Source: Singulisphaera sp. GP187
GTDB lineage: Bacteria; Planctomycetota; Planctomycetia; Isosphaerales; Isosphaeraceae
DNA length: 64,000 nucleotides
Direction: 5' to 3'
NCBI RefSeq assembly: GCF_900129635.1
Contig: NZ_FSRB01000001.1
Span: forward strand, 3,449,501 to 3,513,500
Positions within the stretch are counted from its first letter, which is position 1. The number at the start of each line of letters is the position of its first letter. Shown here piece by piece: positions 25,411 through 35,041 of the stretch. Made by a program: the position numbers and the translations under genes. The notes beneath the pieces were generated by a model. That model saw nothing but the letters and a program-made list of their open reading frames with translations. It did not search any database and had not been told where the DNA came from.

Positions 25411-26717
25411 CAAGGCCAGCGCATATCAAAGTGGCTGCAATGAAAGAACTTGTGTAAGATAGTCCGTATTGATCATACAGGACATCATCTTGCCGCGAAG
25501 ACTATCCTTGTCGGGATGACGCTTCAGGAGCGTCACGGCGAACCGCCGAAGCCAGCTCAAATTGTTCCCCAAAGTTCGCTCGCGAGTGCGGTGCTCGTCC
25601 TCGCGAAAGTTGACATCCAGGACCCAATGCATCGACTCGATGCCCCAGTGTCCGCGCACCGCTTCGCCGAACCGCTTGCCACTGAGATCGCAAGTGCTCA
25701 GATAGTAACGCATCTCCTCCGACTCCGTACCGTCGGCATGCCGCGTGACTCGCACCGAATAGCCGATCGCTTTGACCCACGGCCACTCTTTCCCCGGGGC
25801 GAAATCACTGGGCACCTTGGCCAGAAGATAGGCCCGTTCGTCGATGCGGCCGTGCCCGTCATCGCGGGTCTCGTGATATTGATACCGGAGGTCTTCCAGG
25901 TCGCGTTCCATGTGGTCGGAAAAGAACGACTGGATCGCTGCTGCAAGCTTCGGCTGGTTGTCTTTGACGGCGATCACGCAGTCGCCCTTGCCAGTGACGA
26001 TCTGCTTGACGATCTCTTTCTGGCAGCCCATCGCGTCGATCGTAATGAGCGTACCGGCGAGGTCGATCTGGTTGAGGAGTTGCGGTATCGCCGTGATCTC
26101 GTTGGACTTGGCGTCGGTGGCGACCTGGCCCAGTGCGATGCCCTCCTCGCTGGCCCAGGCGCTGACAATGTGGAGATTGCCGAGGCCTTTGGCCTTGTCG
26201 TGCGACCCGCGACAAGCCTTGCCGTCGATGGCGACGAGACGGTGGGGATTGTTGACGTCGACCGGAATCGCCTCACAGATCCAGGCTTGAAAGACGCGTT
26301 GAAACGCTTCGGGCTTGAGCGTCATGAGCAAGCGTCGGATGCAGTCCCGGGAGGGGATGCCGTTGGGCAGAGTGAGATGCAGGGCCAGCCAGGATTCTCG
26401 GTTCTTGGCCCATCGATGGATGGCGGTGGGTCCATCGCAGCCACAGATGACGGCGCAGACCGCAATGACGGCGATATCGACCAGCAAGTGCTTGCGATTG
26501 CGTGTATGACGGGGATCGGAGAGCGATTCGAAGTAGGAACCGATCGAAGCCACGTCGACAAACTTGGCCATGAGACGAGATCCTGAGTTCGGTCCGTGTC
26601 CAACCTCCACGCGCCAAGTGTCGAGGCAGGCGATCACGAAAACCGTATCTCAGGATATCGAGTTGAATCCTCTCGCGCTAGACCGCCTAAACCGTACAGC
26701 TATGCGCGCTGGCCTTG
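25411..26717 (-). mobile_element. ISAs1-family insertion sequence, complete
   Basis: A 1307-bp element. Both ends begin CAAGGCCAGCGC when read inward (25411 on plus, 26717 on minus). The flanks TCGGGAACCC at 25401-25410 and 26718-26727 are identical, giving a 10-bp target duplication. It carries one intact transposase gene. Intact frame, matching ends and unaltered duplication point to a recent insertion. Confidence 0.9.
25426..26571 (-). CDS. ISAs1-family transposase
   Basis: A 381-residue protein starting MAKFVDVASIGSYFESLSDP. The N-terminal associated domain (DPRHTRNRKHLLVDIAVIAV, CGCDGPTAIHRWAKNRESWL) and the DDE core (LVAIDGKACRGSHD, LITIDAMGCQKEIVKQIV, VRGHWGIESMHWVLDVNFRED) are those of ISAs1-family enzymes; the three acidic residues sit in AIDGK, TIDAM and the final helix. 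Length is normal for the family. The frame is also open upstream to 26637, but the ATG at 26571 fits family starts. Confidence 0.95.
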   Translation of the reverse strand: MAKFVDVASIGSYFESLSDPRHTRNRKHLLVDIAVIAVCAVICGCDGPTAIHRWAKNRESWLALHLTLPNGIPSRDCIRRLLMTLKPEAFQRVFQAWICEAIPVDVNNPHRLVAIDGKACRGSHDKAKGLGNLHIVSAWASEEGIALGQVATDAKSNEITAIPQLLNQIDLAGTLITIDAMGCQKEIVKQIVTGKGDCVIAVKDNQPKLAAAIQSFFSDHMERDLEDLRYQYHETRDDGHGRIDERAYLLAKVPSDFAPGKEWPWVKAIGYSVRVTRHADGTESEEMRYYLSTCDLSGKRFGEAVRGHWGIESMHWVLDVNFREDEHRTRERTLGNNLSWLRRFAVTLLKRHPDKDSLRGKMMSCMINTDYLTQVLSLQPL

Positions 26718-28529
26718 TCGGGAACCCCGGGCCGGCCTTTGAAATGGGAATCCATGTCGGCCTTGGACCACTGGAATTTGCGGAGCGAGGTGTTCGGCAT
26801 GACGTGAAGTTCAACACCGCACTTGAGGAGATGGCCCGCGGCATGCAGGTCACCCATCGTGTTGGACTCATCCGGGATCAGCCGCCCGTCCTTGTAGAGA
26901 TATCCCATCACATAAACCGCAACCTTGTCCTTGATGCTTGGGTCAATCAAGAGCGCGGAGGCCACCGTCGTGTAGGCCCCGAGCGTGAACAGGTGAAGCT
27001 TTTGACCGGCCGGCGTTTCTTTCGCCTTGGCAATGATGTCCCGCGCCGCGGGTGACTCGACCGGCGTGGTCGCGTCCTTCATCGCATGCAGCGAACCGAT
27101 CGGATGTGACACCCGATCGGTCAGTTTCAGGATCGCGAGCACTTCCTCGTTCATCTTCTGACTCGCGTGCGTGTTCGTCACGAAGTCAAGCGGACCGTCC
27201 CAACCCATTGCGGACAAGCCGACGACGTTCAGCTCCGGCGCGACCAGGGCGCGAAACACGGCATATGGGTCATCGACCTCGGCCGCCATGTCGGTGTCGA
27301 TGTAGACGCGTGGTTTCGCCGACGTAGTCGTCGTCGGCTCGCTCAAGACCTTGCTGACGATCGGAAACAGGTACTGAGCCTGGCGCTGCATCCCGATGTC
27401 GTTGTAGTGAACCCCGTCGACGGTCCCTTCGCCATCGGTACCGATGAGGTCCGTCCCGCCGATCATCATGAGTCCCTCGACACCCTCCTTCTGCAGACGC
27501 TGCACCGCGACTTCCTGCCTCCGGGTGAGCTCCGTGGGATGCGCCTCCGGTCGGATCAGCGACTGCCCGATGAAAAGGATCGGCGTGACCGGATGCGCCT
27601 TCCGAAGGGTCTGCACGAGCTGAGTGGTGCGGGCAAAGTACACATCCTGCGAATCCCCCATGTTCCACGCGCAGTCGATGAGATAGACCGCCGGATCCAG
27701 CTCGGCCAAAACTTCGCCCACGGGCGCGGCCATATCGCCGGAGGCGGAAAACCCCAGGTTGATCACCGGCCGGTCGAGCATCCGGCCCAGAATGGAGGTC
27801 CAGACCATCCCCGGTCGCGACGCGCACCCGCCTTGCGTGATGGATGTCCCATAGATCACGATCGGCTTGCGCAAAGCGTCGGGACGCGCGGGGGGTTTGT
27901 CCAGATGACTTCCCGGCGGCACCCCGATTTCCAGCGAGGTGGTGCCGTTGTACAGAGGAAGGTACAGCAGGCACTCGCGGTTCGCCTTACCGCCGTCGGC
28001 AAACTCAATCGACGCGAGATTGCCTTCCTGCTTGCCCGGCCTGCAGTTCCCGACAAACCGCCACGCGCCAGAGCCGACCCGGGAATAAAGATCCAGGCCG
28101 CTGCATCCGGTCGCGGGCATATGCGGCATGTCCAGCGCGACGTTCCTCAGCGACCATCGCACGCTGACCGAGGGGGCTTCCGTCACAAAGCGAATGCAAA
28201 TGCCGGCGCTATCCTTACTTTGAGCCCTGGCGACTTCATTGACCTTAGGCTGAGCGGAATCCGGCAGCCGATCGAACGGACCGGCGGTCTTCGCCCAACC
28301 CTTTCCTTCGATCTCAAGCGACGTCGCATCTTTCCACTGCAGCTCCGACGCCGCGGCGTGGCCAAGACTGACGGCACACAGAATCACCAGACCCAACAAA
28401 GCACGAACATCAACACTCATCGATTTGATCGTCCTTTCCAAGACACGGAAGTACGGGACACGCATGGCTCGCACCCTCCCAGAGCGGTTCGCCCTGCTGA
28501 TCGAAACAGGGGGACGTCGTCTTCTTCGT

Positions 28530-31502
28530 TTAGAGGGGCAGGAACTCGATCCCATCCGCGTTGAGCTTGAATCGACGGGCCCGGATGACGCTGCCTCCGC
28601 CCTCGGTATAATAAACGATCAGGACGCTGCCATCCTTTAACTCGACCGTCGCGGTGTATGCGCCGATGCACGAATCGATTGGAAATGGCCCTTTCCATGT
28701 TTTCGTGTCGTTGCCGCTGACATGAATCGCTGTTTTTGGAAGGCGATGGCTCAGAATGATCGCGCCGGTGCCGAGCCGGGTCAGATGCGGCGCATGGGCT
28801 GGGAAGCCCGCTTTCTTGGCCTCCGACCAAGACTTGGCCTCGTCATCACTGATCGCATCGTACATATCGTCCGTGAAGGAACGCATTGCCGCATAGAGTC
28901 GGCCATCGTTGAGGCGGATGACGTCGGTCTCGGCATTCAGTCCGATGCCGGGCGGAGCTTTGATCGCAACGGGCGTTTCCCAGGTCAGACCGCGGTCGGT
29001 CGAACGCGCGGTACCGGCGATGCTGAGACCTGTTTTTTCATCTCCGCGGTAAAGACCCAGCACGCAGGTGCCGTCCGGAAGCTGGCGGACCGGAGCGGAG
29101 CAGACCCAATCCGGGAAAACCGAGCGTGCCTTGGTGTCCCACGTCTTGCCGTTGTCGCGGCTCGTGATCATCTGGACGCCACTGTCTTTCCGCACCTGGT
29201 CGAAGAGTTTCGGGTCCTTGAAGCTCTTCAGACGCTTGTGGTCCTTTTCCGCAATCGAGAAGAAGGTGCAGATCAGCGAGCCATCATCGAGTTGCGCGAG
29301 GTGAGGGTCGCGATTGTCATCCTCATCGTCGAACAAAACGGCCGGCTCCGTCCAGGTGCGTCCCTCGTCGGACGAGCGAACGATGCAGAGGCGGCCCCCG
29401 AGCGGAAAATCGTCGGCGGCGAGTGAGACGTGGGTATAGCCGGCATAGAAAGCCGCAACGATGTCGCCGTTTTTCAGCCGGCAGGCATCGGGAAAGGCTT
29501 GATACCCATACGCTTCTTTACCCTTGGAAATCACGATCGGTTCGGGTGGCGCTTGCGGCTTCGACGTAACGGCTGCAGGTGTTGGTGAGGGCGCGGGCAC
29601 CGGCTCGATCTTGCTCGGCTGCGTCGCAGCCCAGTAGTCGGCCTGCATGGCCTTGCCGTCGACCTTGGTCCAGACCTGAATTCGGGAGCCCTCGAGAACG
29701 ACCTCGGTCCGGATCGCCAGTTTCGGACGCAAGATCGCTTCAAACACGGCGATGTCCCACAGGATGCGCCTGGGGTCGTTCGGGGCGTGGGCCTCCCACC
29801 GCTTGACCAGATAGTCGCGGACTCCTTCCTTACCTTTGAAGTGCGCGTCCACGTCGGCCTTGGTCCAGAGGAAGCCCCAGAGGATATTGGCCGGCATCGC
29901 GTACAGTTCAACGCCGCTTTTGAGGAGGTAGGAGGCGGCGTTGAGGTCGCCCTGGCAGTTGAACTCGTCGGTCTTGAGCCGGCCGTCAACGAAGTTGTAC
30001 CCCATCACATGGACGGCCAACTTGTCCTTGAGGCTCGGGTCGAGCAGCAGTGCGGACGCGACGTTCGTGTACGCCCCGAGCACGAAGACCTGGAGCTTTT
30101 CACCAACCGGCAACTCCTTCGCCTTGGCGATGATGTCTCTTGCGGCGGGCGAATCAACAGGTTTGGACGCGTCCGGCATCGGACTCAGCGCCCCCAGCGG
30201 ATGCGAAATACGGTCCGTGAGCTGCATCAGCGCAAGCACGTCCTCGTTCATCTTCTGGCTCTTGCGCGTGCCGGCGGCAAAGTCGGGATTGCCTCCCCAA
30301 CTCATTGAGGACAGGCCGACGACCTGGAATTCCGGGGCGACCAGGGCGCGAAAGACTGCGTACGGATCGTCGATCTCGTTCGCCGTGTCGGTATCGATGT
30401 AGACATGAGGCTTCGTCGGCCCGCTCACGGCCTCCCTGACGATGGGAAGCAACGCAAGCGCCTGCCGGGCCATCCCGATGTCCGTGAGGTGGACACCGTC
30501 CACAGTCGCCTCGCCGTCGTCGCCGATCAGGTCTCTGCCTGGAACGAGGATAACACCCTTGCCCCCCTCCTTCTGAACGGACTGAACTGCGGCCTCCAGC
30601 CTTCGGGTGAGGTCCGTGGGGTGCCCCTCCGGCCGAAACAGCGACTGGCCCACGAAGATGATGGGGGTATCGGGGCGTGCCTTGCGGATTGTCTGCACGA
30701 GCTTGGTGACGCGATCCCGATACACTTCTGCGCTGTCGCCCATGTTCCAGGTGCAGTCGATCACGTAGGCCGCCGGGTCGAGCTCGGCGAGCGGCTCGGC
30801 CACGGGCACCTCCATCGTGCCCGCGGACGAGAACCCCAGGTTGATTATGGGCCGATCGAGCATCCGGCCCAGAATGGAGGTCCAGACCATCCCCGGCCGC
30901 GAGGCGCAGCCCCCCTGGACGATCGACGTTCCATAGACGACGACCGGCTGGCGCAGGGTTTCGGGACGCGGCGGCGCCTTTTCTAAAATCGCGTCCGGTG
31001 CCGCGCCGATCTCGAGCGATTTCGTGCCGTTGTACACGGGCAGATACAGCAGGCACTCGCGCCGAGTCTTGGGGCCTTCCGGGAATTCGAACTTGCCGAG
31101 ATTGCCCTCCTGCTTGTGCGGCCTGCCGTTGCCGACGAACCGCCACGAGCCGTCAGCCGATCGGGCGTACAGATCGACGCCGCTGACCCCGGTCGCGGCC
31201 ATGTGGGGCATGGCGAGCGACCCGCTCGTGAGCGACCACCGCACGCTGACCGCCGACGCGTCGGTGACGAATCGAATACAGACGCCAGCGCTCTCCTTGC
31301 TCAGGTCCCAGGCCAATTGAGTCACCTTGCTCTTGGCGGAATCCGGAAGCCGGTCAAACGGGCCCGAGGTCTTGGCCCACCCCCTGCCCTCGATCTCGAA
31401 AGTCGCCGCGTCGCGCCACTTCACCTCCTGGGCCGTGACACGGCCAGGATGCAAAGCGAGCAGAGCCAACAGAATTAATCCAGCACGGCAAGACATTGTC
31501 AT
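28530..31502 (-). CDS. Exported three-domain protein: SGNH esterase, nucleoside-hydrolase-like, sialidase
   Basis: A 990-residue exported protein (signal peptide ending near VTA-QEVKWRD). Residues ~30-360 hold an N-terminal beta domain and an SGNH hydrolase (YGTSIVQGGCASRPGMVW; DGVHLTDIGM). Residues ~370-630 are nucleoside-hydrolase-like (VYIDTDTANEIDDPYAVF, QVFVLGAYTNVASALL). After a Pro/Ala linker, residues ~660-990 are a BNR/sialidase-type propeller with Asp boxes SSDEGRTW, SRDNGKTW and STDRGLTW. It probably strips acyl groups and cleaves glycosidic bonds of an external carbohydrate. The nucleoside-hydrolase part more likely acts on a glycan-like substrate here; this is inference. Start at 31502 follows AAGGA; upstream ATGs exist. 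The interrupted paralogue follows 109 bases downstream. Confidence 0.85.
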   Translation of the reverse strand: MTMSCRAGLILLALLALHPGRVTAQEVKWRDAATFEIEGRGWAKTSGPFDRLPDSAKSKVTQLAWDLSKESAGVCIRFVTDASAVSVRWSLTSGSLAMPHMAATGVSGVDLYARSADGSWRFVGNGRPHKQEGNLGKFEFPEGPKTRRECLLYLPVYNGTKSLEIGAAPDAILEKAPPRPETLRQPVVVYGTSIVQGGCASRPGMVWTSILGRMLDRPIINLGFSSAGTMEVPVAEPLAELDPAAYVIDCTWNMGDSAEVYRDRVTKLVQTIRKARPDTPIIFVGQSLFRPEGHPTDLTRRLEAAVQSVQKEGGKGVILVPGRDLIGDDGEATVDGVHLTDIGMARQALALLPIVREAVSGPTKPHVYIDTDTANEIDDPYAVFRALVAPEFQVVGLSSMSWGGNPDFAAGTRKSQKMNEDVLALMQLTDRISHPLGALSPMPDASKPVDSPAARDIIAKAKELPVGEKLQVFVLGAYTNVASALLLDPSLKDKLAVHVMGYNFVDGRLKTDEFNCQGDLNAASYLLKSGVELYAMPANILWGFLWTKADVDAHFKGKEGVRDYLVKRWEAHAPNDPRRILWDIAVFEAILRPKLAIRTEVVLEGSRIQVWTKVDGKAMQADYWAATQPSKIEPVPAPSPTPAAVTSKPQAPPEPIVISKGKEAYGYQAFPDACRLKNGDIVAAFYAGYTHVSLAADDFPLGGRLCIVRSSDEGRTWTEPAVLFDDEDDNRDPHLAQLDDGSLICTFFSIAEKDHKRLKSFKDPKLFDQVRKDSGVQMITSRDNGKTWDTKARSVFPDWVCSAPVRQLPDGTCVLGLYRGDEKTGLSIAGTARSTDRGLTWETPVAIKAPPGIGLNAETDVIRLNDGRLYAAMRSFTDDMYDAISDDEAKSWSEAKKAGFPAHAPHLTRLGTGAIILSHRLPKTAIHVSGNDTKTWKGPFPIDSCIGAYTATVELKDGSVLIVYYTEGGGSVIRARRFKLNADGIEFLPL

Positions 31503-31689
31503 CTTGCTTGTCCTTGTTTTTGGCATATAAAGATCAGGCATGACCGTCGACGACGAATCCATGCTCATTCGGGCAGGAAGGCAAAAAGCGGCAACGGATC
31601 ATACCAGCCCACATACCGCATTGTAAGTTGCTGCTCTTGCCGTTCGGCCAGGAATTCGATAGCCCTGTTCTCTCGAGGCAAGCATCCCA

Positions 31690-31885
31690 CATCAAAGACA
31701 CGATTTCAAAATCCGTGAAAATTTCCACACTAACAACAAATAAAATATCCCGCTACATAATATTACCACTTTTATTTTTTCTTTTAATATGTTTAGTTTT
31801 TACGTTTTTTAACGATTAACAATATTGATTATTTACAAATCTTAATTTTTAAATTTTTCTTATTTATTTTAACATGTAATTCCAA
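31690..31885. other. AT-rich island
   Basis: About 195 bases of very AT-rich sequence, with long T and A tracts (e.g. around 31760-31860), in a GC-rich chromosome. No gene is supported; the ORF that crosses it is only 63 residues. It lies about 190 bases upstream of the start codon of the exported three-domain gene, so it may hold an upstream promoter element, a curved or silencer-bound site, or foreign DNA. Confidence 0.6.
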
Positions 31886-31927
31886 CAAAACACCGACCCG
31901 ACACAGGGCTAGGAAGTCGCTCGCGAC

Positions 31928-32194
31928 TCGTTCCCACGGTCCCCCGTGGGAACGAAGTCTGGAACGCTCGGCGTCCTCGGCTTGCGAAGGCCAGACGACG
32001 CGGAGCGTCGGGGACGGCATTCCCACGGGGGACCGTGGGAACGAGGGGCATTCCTCGCTCTCTGGTGGGGGAGGGCTAAGTCGTCAGGCACTTCAACAGG
32101 GAAGCTTGGAGGGATTAAACAACGCAGCGGCCCATGTGGACACCCGAGCAGGTTGCCCATGCCTCCTGTTTTCCTCAAATGGGGTGCCTGGCCA
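31928..32194. repeat. Two repeat families: GTTCCCACGG hairpins and a CCAGGCAC element
   Basis: At 31930-31953 GTTCCCACGG and CCGTGGGAAC form a hairpin; at 32021-32040 TCCCACGG and CCGTGGGA form a second, so the pair frames ~110 bases with GGAGCGTCGGGGACGG inside. Directly after, GTCAGGCAC at 32083 and GGGGTGCCTGGCCA at 32182-32194 are the facing ends of a CCAGGCAC-family element about 112 bases long. With the AT-rich island, they fill most of the gene-free stretch 31503-32362. Confidence 0.7.
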
Positions 32195-32362
32195 TTCGTG
32201 ACTCCTGCCGAGTTTTAGTATAACTCGGGTGGGGCGTCTCTCCATTTCCGTCTGAAGCAAAACATACTCGCTTGGCCTCGGATTATCGAAAGTCACTAAC
32301 CAAATTTGATGCGATGGCCTCTTCCACATTCCTCTTCAACTCAATTCGAGGCACCCCGCAAT

Positions 32363-33007
32363 ATGGACACGTCAAAGTTCTACGACAAGCTGTACTCCAT
32401 GCCCGCTCGGGACTTCCCGACGGAGTGGATGGCTGAAGCATGGGGTCACTCGGAAATCCGTGCAAACCTGACCTACGGCTTGTCCCGCATGGTCAGCAAA
32501 ATCGGCGAACTGGCTCACGGGGCTGACCACCTCGATCTGCTGGCAAGATCGCTGAGCAACGAGCAGCTTGTCCAACTCTACATAGACATCCGCGATCAGT
32601 CGCACAGGTTCGAGGAGGAATGGCGGGAAGAATTCGAGCGGGCCTTCCCGAAGATTGTGAGCCGACTCCCCGAGCCGTACGTATTCCCCGAGATCGATCG
32701 CTTCTTGAAGGGTGAGGAATTACACGTCGGTTGGGCTCGGAACGCGTGGGAGGTTGATCGGGCGCGGGAGTTCATCACCTCCGTCATGGCCCGTGACCTG
32801 GAGCAAGGCGGCATGTTTTGGTGTGAGCCGTCGTGGCTGGAGCATCTCGACCTCTGCCTGACCCGAGATCAGCTTTTACGGCTTTATACCGAGATGAGAG
32901 ACATCTCAGGCAGGCCGGAGCAGGAATGGCGACACGTGTTCGAGGAGTCATTCCCGGATTGTGTGGACCACTTTCCAAAGCCGCTGGATCGCCCCGAGGG
33001 TGCCTGA
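32363..33007 (+). CDS. Hypothetical protein with internal duplication
   Basis: A 214-residue soluble protein, MDTSKFYDKLYSMPARDF. It has two copies of a helical unit. Copy 1 (~72-107) reads LSNEQLVQLYIDIRDQSHRF then EEEWREEFERAFPKIV. Copy 2 (~168-203) reads LTRDQLLRLYTEMRDISGRP then EQEWRHVFEESFPDCV. Each is preceded by a region rich in Trp/Glu and followed by Pro-rich turns. I do not recognise a family. No signal peptide. The ATG at 32363 is chosen because upstream residues look non-coding. Confidence 0.7.
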   Translation: MDTSKFYDKLYSMPARDFPTEWMAEAWGHSEIRANLTYGLSRMVSKIGELAHGADHLDLLARSLSNEQLVQLYIDIRDQSHRFEEEWREEFERAFPKIVSRLPEPYVFPEIDRFLKGEELHVGWARNAWEVDRAREFITSVMARDLEQGGMFWCEPSWLEHLDLCLTRDQLLRLYTEMRDISGRPEQEWRHVFEESFPDCVDHFPKPLDRPEGA

Positions 33008-33317
33008 CGGGTTGGCCATCGGCGTCCTTCTTCAGCGGCGTAATCCTCCCGCGCTTCGAGTCGTCGCCCCCACCGGTGGATCCTCGACAACCTGCTCCAC
33101 CTCGAGGGACCCTATTCGCTCATGGCGCTCGAGGTCGCGTAACCAGGCTTACTCGACAGACCTGAATCGCTCGATCGCGGGCAAGCGACCGGTCGATACA
33201 CAGCGGGAGATCGTCGGCAGGTCCAAGCCTCTCCGTCTTGATTGGATCGGTGGTTGGCGATTTGAGGCCAACAGCCGAGGCATGGCTCGGCGTTGGCCCT
33301 CAGTAGTCCGAGGCGGT
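33008..33317. other. Gene-free stretch
   Basis: No ORF with coding character is seen here. It lies between convergent genes (hypothetical at 33007 and the carboxypeptidase ending at 33318). I see no clear terminator hairpin or repeat. Confidence 0.4.
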
Positions 33318-34943
33318 TTACGGACCGGAGACGGCGGGCGCGGGGGAAGGGGTCTTGGGCTCGTCCGAGCGATAGAAAACCTCGCATAACGAGCCAAGGA
33401 GGCGTCCCGCCTTCGCGGTCGCCTCGGACACTTGGAGACCACTCGCGTCGAGAGCGACTTCGTTGAGGAAGAACGCGAACACGAGCGGACGTCCCGTGGT
33501 GGTCTCCATGTAGCCGGCGAGGGCCTTGCTTGTCAGGACGGACTGGCCGGTCAAGCCGCTCTCGAGCCAGAAAGTGCCGGTCTTGGCGCGTGCGTGGCCC
33601 CGTGCCGGGCTTTCGGCGGAGACGGCCTTGGCCAGGGTGCCGTCACGGCCGAGCACCGGTAAGGCCGCGTCGTAGGCGGGAAAGTCGGGGCGTGCCGCCA
33701 TCGCTCGGAGTAAGGCGACCGTGGCGCGCGGGGTGACCAGATCGGCCCGATCTCCGCCCGCGCCGCCGCCGAACGAGATGGTCTCGATCGGCACTCCGAG
33801 CTTTTTGAGGAGCTCGCCTTCGCGCCGGAGCCCCTCAGCGAGCGTCCGCTCTCCATGATGCGCCGCGATCAAGAGCGGGAGGGTACTGGCGTGAAGGTTG
33901 TGGCTCACCTTGAGGATCACGCGGAGATACTCGCGCAACGGCGGCGAAGTGTACTCGGCCACCTTGGCCAGCTTGGCGACCTCCGCGGTCGTGGGCAGGT
34001 TCGCGACATGGTTGTCACCGATCGCGGATGCGGCGACCTGTACCCCACGTCGCCGCAACCGTTCGATGAAAAGCGTGCGGGCGAAGGCGGCCGGCTCCTC
34101 CACTTCGTAAACCTTGACCACGGGCTTGTGGCCGGCCGGCAATTGGCCGCGGACCGAGAACTGACGCGGACCCACCGCGCGAACCGTCAGCCGAGGCGGC
34201 TGGGCCGATTCGACCGTATCGACCTGGATGTCCGCCGAGGCGAACGCGGTTTCCGGGATCAAGCGGACTTCCGCCGGTTCTCCCGCCGAGCCCGCCGGCG
34301 TGACCACGATGTCGATCACATTGTCGTTGATCACGGTCGGGCCGACACGGGTCGGGCCACTCCCCGTGCTCGACGTCGACTCGAAGAACCGCTCGTCGAC
34401 CAGGACGTCTCCGGTGATCGTCTTGATCCCGGCGCCCTGGACCGCACGGGCCAGGTGGTCGAGGGCGGCCAGCGGGTCGGACGGGACGATCTCACCGTCG
34501 AAGTGACCGTCGGAATAGGTGTGGTCGTTATCGCGGAAGAGGAACTTGCCCTCGGGGCCGGTCCGTCCGCCCATGCAGAGGTCGCCCCGGGTCACCAGGA
34601 TCAGGTCCCCTTGGAGGACCCCGTCCTTCACCTCTCCGCGCCGGACGACAGGGGTCTGGAACCGGAAATCCGCGCCCAGGTCGCTGAGGGCCGCCGCTGT
34701 GCTGAAAAGCTTGGTGACCGACGCCGGGCAGAACATCTGGTCGGCATTATGCTCATAAACGGTCTTACCGGTCGTCCCGTCCACGACCAGGATGCCCCAG
34801 TGCCCGCCTTCAAAACCCTTCGTCTTGAGGATTTCCTCGACGCGCGGCTCGAGCGGCTCGCCCCCCCTCGCAGTCGCAGAGACGGCTGCCGCCCCGAACC
34901 CAATTCCGACGATCAACGACCAACGTAGAAGCCGAGCAGCCAT
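33318..34943 (-). CDS. dacB: D-alanyl-D-alanine carboxypeptidase/endopeptidase (S13, PBP4-like)
   Basis: A 541-residue exported protein (signal peptide to about residue 27). The penicillin-binding motifs are present: SxxK in CPASVTKLF (~75), SxN in KVSHNLHAS (~350) and KTG in RAKTGTFW (~455). The large insertion between the first two motifs is typical of the S13 class C enzymes. The usual SGLSR...NLVTP region reads FGGGAGGDRADLVTP. It trims or cleaves peptide cross-links in peptidoglycan, so it is notable for a planctomycete, a group once thought to lack a wall. The ATG at 34943 precedes the signal peptide. It lies downstream of the sdh genes, 98 bases from sdhB, perhaps in the same transcript. 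Confidence 0.93.
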   Translation of the reverse strand: MAARLLRWSLIVGIGFGAAAVSATARGGEPLEPRVEEILKTKGFEGGHWGILVVDGTTGKTVYEHNADQMFCPASVTKLFSTAAALSDLGADFRFQTPVVRRGEVKDGVLQGDLILVTRGDLCMGGRTGPEGKFLFRDNDHTYSDGHFDGEIVPSDPLAALDHLARAVQGAGIKTITGDVLVDERFFESTSSTGSGPTRVGPTVINDNVIDIVVTPAGSAGEPAEVRLIPETAFASADIQVDTVESAQPPRLTVRAVGPRQFSVRGQLPAGHKPVVKVYEVEEPAAFARTLFIERLRRRGVQVAASAIGDNHVANLPTTAEVAKLAKVAEYTSPPLREYLRVILKVSHNLHASTLPLLIAAHHGERTLAEGLRREGELLKKLGVPIETISFGGGAGGDRADLVTPRATVALLRAMAARPDFPAYDAALPVLGRDGTLAKAVSAESPARGHARAKTGTFWLESGLTGQSVLTSKALAGYMETTTGRPLVFAFFLNEVALDASGLQVSEATAKAGRLLGSLCEVFYRSDEPKTPSPAPAVSGP

Positions 34944-35041
34944 TGGCGACGCTCCTCCATACGAAGCAGATGGATCGATTCGCACAAAGGGAGCGCGCCG
35001 GCCAGCCGACATCGACGTCGTCGATCAGGCCTTCGTTCTCG

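Larger units (their letters stand above)
25196..28420 (-). pseudogene. SGNH esterase/nucleoside-hydrolase-like protein, interrupted by an ISAs1-family element
   Basis: The 5' part runs from the ATG at 28420 (signal peptide, MSVDVRALLGLVILCAVSLG) to the insertion near 26718. It has an SGNH-hydrolase domain (IVIYGTSITQGGCASRPGMV, with the Ser; DGVHYNDIGM with Asp/His) and a nucleoside-hydrolase-like domain opening with VYIDTDMAAEVDDPYAVF. The 3' part (25196-25410) encodes VPDYLIKRWEAYSPND to KADYWAATKSE. Both match the neighbouring paralogue at 28530. Removing the element and one copy of the 10-bp duplication joins the halves in frame at GRPGVPD|YLIKRWE. The intact protein would have about 640 residues and lacks the sialidase domain of its paralogue. 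Confidence 0.9.
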
